NCBI RefSeq assembly: GCF_030124145.1
Contig: NZ_JASKMS010000020.1
Location: 104,589-168,588, forward strand
DNA: 64,000 nt
Reading direction: 5' to 3'
DNA from: Streptomyces sp. 378
Lineage (GTDB): Bacteria > Actinomycetota > Actinomycetes > Streptomycetales > Streptomycetaceae
The notes beneath the pieces were generated by a model, which did not search any database, was not told where the DNA came from, and was given only the letters and a program-made list of their open reading frames with translations. The position numbers and the translations under genes were made by a program. Shown in pieces: positions 61,722-64,000 of this stretch. Each line of letters opens with the position of its first letter. Position 1 is the stretch's first letter.

Positions 61722-63010
61722 CAGGTGCCGAGAGCCGTCTTCGACTCGGTGAGGAACTGCTTGACGGCCTCGTCCACCGACCGCTTGCCCAGGGCGAGTT
61801 CCTCGGCGATGCGCAGGAACGCGGACTCACAGATGTCCGCCCCGTTCGGGTGCGGGGTGATCGGCTCCAGGACACCCGCCTCGACGAGGGACTCCTCGTA
61901 GGCGGCTATCGCCTTGTTGACCTCGTCGGTCGGCTTGTACGCGTCGTACTGGGCCTGCGTCGCGGGCACGCCCCGGTCGTAGCCCATGATCTTGGCGACC
62001 TCCGGCTCGTGCACCATGAAGTCGATGAACTGGGCGACCTCCTTGGGGTGCTGGGTGCGCTTGGAGGCGCTCAGCATGAGCGAGCCGAGGTACTGGCCGG
62101 TCTTCTTGCCGTCCGTGGTCGGGATGGGAGCGAGGGCGTACTCGCTCTTTCCCTCGGAGGTGTAGCGGACCGTGAAGTTGTCCCAAGTGAACTCGCCACC
62201 ACAGAGCTCCGCGGCGAGCGCCGACTTGGGCTTGATCTGGACGACCTTCTTGGCGTCGGCGTAGCGGCCGTCCTCCACACCCTTCTTCGCCTTCGTCCAC
62301 CAGTCCGACAGATCCGACTCGGTGAAGCCGAGACCCTCCTCCGTGAAGAACGCCTTGCCGTTCTGACGCAGGTACAGGTCATAGAGGTACATGACGCCGT
62401 ACATGCCGCTGTCGCCGGCGCGGCCCGTCTTGTCACGGATCTTCTTCATCGCCGCGTCGAAGTCGTCCCAGGTCCAGCCCTGCTCCGGCTTGACACCGGC
62501 GCGGGTGTACACGGGCTTGTCGATGACGAGGGCCATCGAGTTGGAACCGACCGGAACGCCGAGGAGTTTGCCGTCGATCTCGCCGAACTTCTCCAGACCC
62601 GCACGGAATCCCTCCATCCGGAGGTTGCCGGCCTTGACCTGCTCGCTGAGATCGAGCAGCACGTTCTTCGCGTCGTATTTGCGCAGGAAGCCCACGGCAT
62701 TCTGGAAGACGTCCGGCGGATTTCCGCCCGAGGCCTGGGTGTTGAACTTCTTCCAGAAGTCGGGATATTGCTGGAAGTCCGTTTTCACCTTGATCTTCGG
62801 GTACTTCTTGTGGAAGAGCTCGATCGTCTTGTTGATTCTCTCGGCGCGGTCCTCCGCACCCCACCACGCGTAACGGATCGTCACCGTCCCGTCCGCGGAG
62901 GCCCCTCCGTCACCGCCGCAACCGGTCGTCGCGGCCAGCCCCAGGGTGGCCGCCGTAGCCCCGGCCGCCTTCAGGATCGTACGTCTCTCAACATTCCTGC
63001 CGTTCACCAC
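61721..63010 (-). CDS. Sugar-binding lipoprotein of a CUT1 ABC transporter
   Basis: Extracellular solute-binding protein family 1, 429 aa from a GTG at 63010 with GGGGAGG 7 nt upstream. The signal has an RR pair (ERRTILKAAGATAA) and a lipobox ending TTGC, with Cys 31 as the lipid-bearing residue, so it may be a Tat lipoprotein. The mature protein starts with a beta strand (GTVTIRYAWWGAEDRAERI) and has the family centre VGSNSMALVIDKPVYTRAG. It resembles YesO/LplA in position. It is the first gene of the operon. The ligand is unproven. Confidence 0.92.
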   Translation of the reverse strand: MVNGRNVERRTILKAAGATAATLGLAATTGCGGDGGASADGTVTIRYAWWGAEDRAERINKTIELFHKKYPKIKVKTDFQQYPDFWKKFNTQASGGNPPDVFQNAVGFLRKYDAKNVLLDLSEQVKAGNLRMEGFRAGLEKFGEIDGKLLGVPVGSNSMALVIDKPVYTRAGVKPEQGWTWDDFDAAMKKIRDKTGRAGDSGMYGVMYLYDLYLRQNGKAFFTEEGLGFTESDLSDWWTKAKKGVEDGRYADAKKVVQIKPKSALAAELCGGEFTWDNFTVRYTSEGKSEYALAPIPTTDGKKTGQYLGSLMLSASKRTQHPKEVAQFIDFMVHEPEVAKIMGYDRGVPATQAQYDAYKPTDEVNKAIAAYEESLVEAGVLEPITPHPNGADICESAFLRIAEELALGKRSVDEAVKQFLTESKTALGT

Positions 63011-63054
63011 GGTTGGACCTCCCCGCACGTCGTGCCGCTCGCATGAATCGTTTC

Positions 63055-63070
63055 AAGTAAGCGCTTGCTG
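63055..63070. promoter_or_regulatory. LacI-type operator in front of the ABC operon
   Basis: AAGCGCTT, a perfect 8-bp palindrome with central CG (63059-63066), lies in a longer imperfect palindrome, 45 bp upstream of the binding-protein start. LacI/GalR sites have this centre. No LacI gene is in the window; it may lie further right. Confidence 0.6.
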
Positions 63071-63122
63071 GCACAAGTTACGGAGGGGCTGAGAGTGCGT
63101 CAATGATTCGGACAAGATTTTC

Positions 63123-63970
63123 TTACCGAGGGGGGCGGGAGACGGACCGAGTGGAGGAGGCGGGACGGGCGCCGGGCTCGGCCGACGTCGCTGGTGACGG
63201 CGGTGCGGTCGAAGCACCGGACGGCGGAGGGCCGGTCGTGCGGGCTTCTTGCCCGAGCGAAGGGCGACGGTGGGCGGCGGGAGCGGAGCCGGGGGTGAGG
63301 GGCCGGGTGGCGTCGGGGCGTGTTCGGGGTTGCGGATGGGACCTGGAGGCGCCGGAGCTCGCTGGACGAGATGGGGCCTGACGTGCAAGGGCCGGCGGCG
63401 AGGTGCCTACGGCGGAGGTCGGCCGGCGTGAGCGCCACGGCAGACGGCGTCGGCGCCGGTAGCCCGCCGGGCAGGGGAATCCGCAGGGGCCCGGCCCGGG
63501 ACGGGAGGCCGTGCTCGTGCCGTCCCGACGGCGGAACCTCTGCGGCGCGAGAGGTCCGCGAGGCAGGGGCCCGAGGGTGTCCTCACCGGCACGTCGTCCG
63601 TCCGGAGGGCGGGCCCTGCGGCATCCGGTGCGTGCTCTCGACATGCCGGGTGGACGCCCGCGTGCTGGTCGTGCTCGGAATGCGCCTGTGCGGCGAGCGG
63701 CGAGGAGCGGCTCTTGGGCGCGGATGCGGGAGCTCGAGAGCGTGCCGGGCGTCACGAGAGGGGCGGGCGGACCGCGTTTCACGCCACAGCCCGGCCACCC
63801 GCGGAACCGACAGCGCGTGCGGTCCGCCGGACGGAGTCGGCCTCGGCGGGAGCGGCTCGGCGGTGGAGTGTCCGGCCACGCCGCCGGGCGGGCGACGCCG
63901 ACGGCGAGAGTCACCGTCCGGCACCCCGCCCGAGCGAGGCGATGCCCTGCCCGGTGAAGGTGAAACACCG
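63123..63970. other. No supportable gene in this 0.85-kb stretch
   Basis: Open frames exist on both strands, but their translations are Arg/Pro/Ala-rich shadows without hydrophobic core or family motifs. I see no RNA gene. It may be a long upstream region or decayed sequence. Confidence 0.5.
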
Positions 63971-63971
63971 G

Positions 63972-64000
63972 CGGCCCACCTGCTGATCGCAGGTGGGCCG
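63972..64000. terminator. 12-bp hairpin at the right edge
   Basis: Perfect arms 63972-63983 and 63989-64000 with a 5-nt loop. It is most likely the terminator of a leftward gene lying just beyond the window. Confidence 0.6.

Noticed and set aside
63123..63968. Leftward 281-codon frame at the right end
   Set aside because: The translation is Arg/Pro-rich without recognisable motifs or a good ribosome site, and competing frames exist on the other strand.

Overview
The window is a piece of a high-GC actinomycete chromosome, almost certainly Streptomyces. The evidence is a BldD developmental regulator with its cyclic-di-GMP signature, phosphatidylinositol mannoside enzymes, many GTG and some TTG starts, a rare TTA leucine codon in one regulator, and a gene order that I recall from the core region of Streptomyces coelicolor between pyrBC and thrS. 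No locus tag was looked up. Nearly all of the first 47 kb is conserved housekeeping sequence, mostly transcribed leftward.

Layout. 0-2.2 kb: pyrimidine genes pyrR-pyrB-pyrC (pyrC runs off the left edge). 2.4-3.0 kb: divergent bldD with an operator-like palindrome in front. 3.1-6.3 kb: nusB, efp, an M24 peptidase homologue with altered metal ligands, and a P-loop kinase-like protein. 6.4-12.4 kb: the shikimate genes aroB, aroK, aroC and aroE, with a small repeat-bearing membrane protein and mltG. 12.5-17.3 kb: ruvX, alaS, two small membrane proteins and rpsD. 17.5-21.9 kb: rarA, a VKOR-type oxidoreductase, hisS and an MBL hydrolase. 22.0-24.3 kb: two rightward genes, a membrane-anchored cyclophilin and a DUF349 protein. 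24.3-34.4 kb: relA, apt, secF, secD, yajC, ruvB, ruvA, ruvC and yebC. 34.4-39.8 kb: pdxT and pdxS (vitamin B6), a small membrane protein, a striking 16-bp tandem hairpin repeat, then pimA, an acyltransferase and pgsA (PI and PIM synthesis). 40-44 kb: a rightward EF-G-like GTPase and a large membrane protein. 44.1-46.8 kb: a HIT protein and thrS.

From about 46.9 kb the sequence looks more accessory. It holds an uncharacterised pair that includes a DUF4365 protein, a DnaQ-like exonuclease, tRNA-Val(CAC) with a clear intrinsic terminator, an SRPBCC protein, a very hydrophobic membrane protein, and a PucR-type regulator with a TTG start and a TTA codon (possible bldA control). A fold-III PLP decarboxylase-like gene coupled to a 68-residue membrane protein follows. 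At 56.3-63.0 kb lies a leftward sugar-uptake operon: lipoprotein, two ABC permeases, a YesL/DUF624-like membrane protein, and a Tat-exported protein resembling PcRGLX/YetA rhamnogalacturonan exolyases. A LacI-type operator palindrome stands in front of it. The last 0.9 kb has no gene I can support and ends in a 12-bp hairpin.

How the genes work together. The leftward blocks couple nucleotide supply (pyr, apt), translation (alaS, hisS, thrS, rpsD, efp, yebC), stringent response (relA), protein export (secDF-yajC) and recombination repair (ruvABC). Many neighbours overlap by ATGA or GTGA (aroB/aroK/aroC, ruvA/ruvC, apt/secF, pimA/acyltransferase/pgsA), implying translational coupling. Several strong hairpins between genes mark transcription-unit ends or internal break points.
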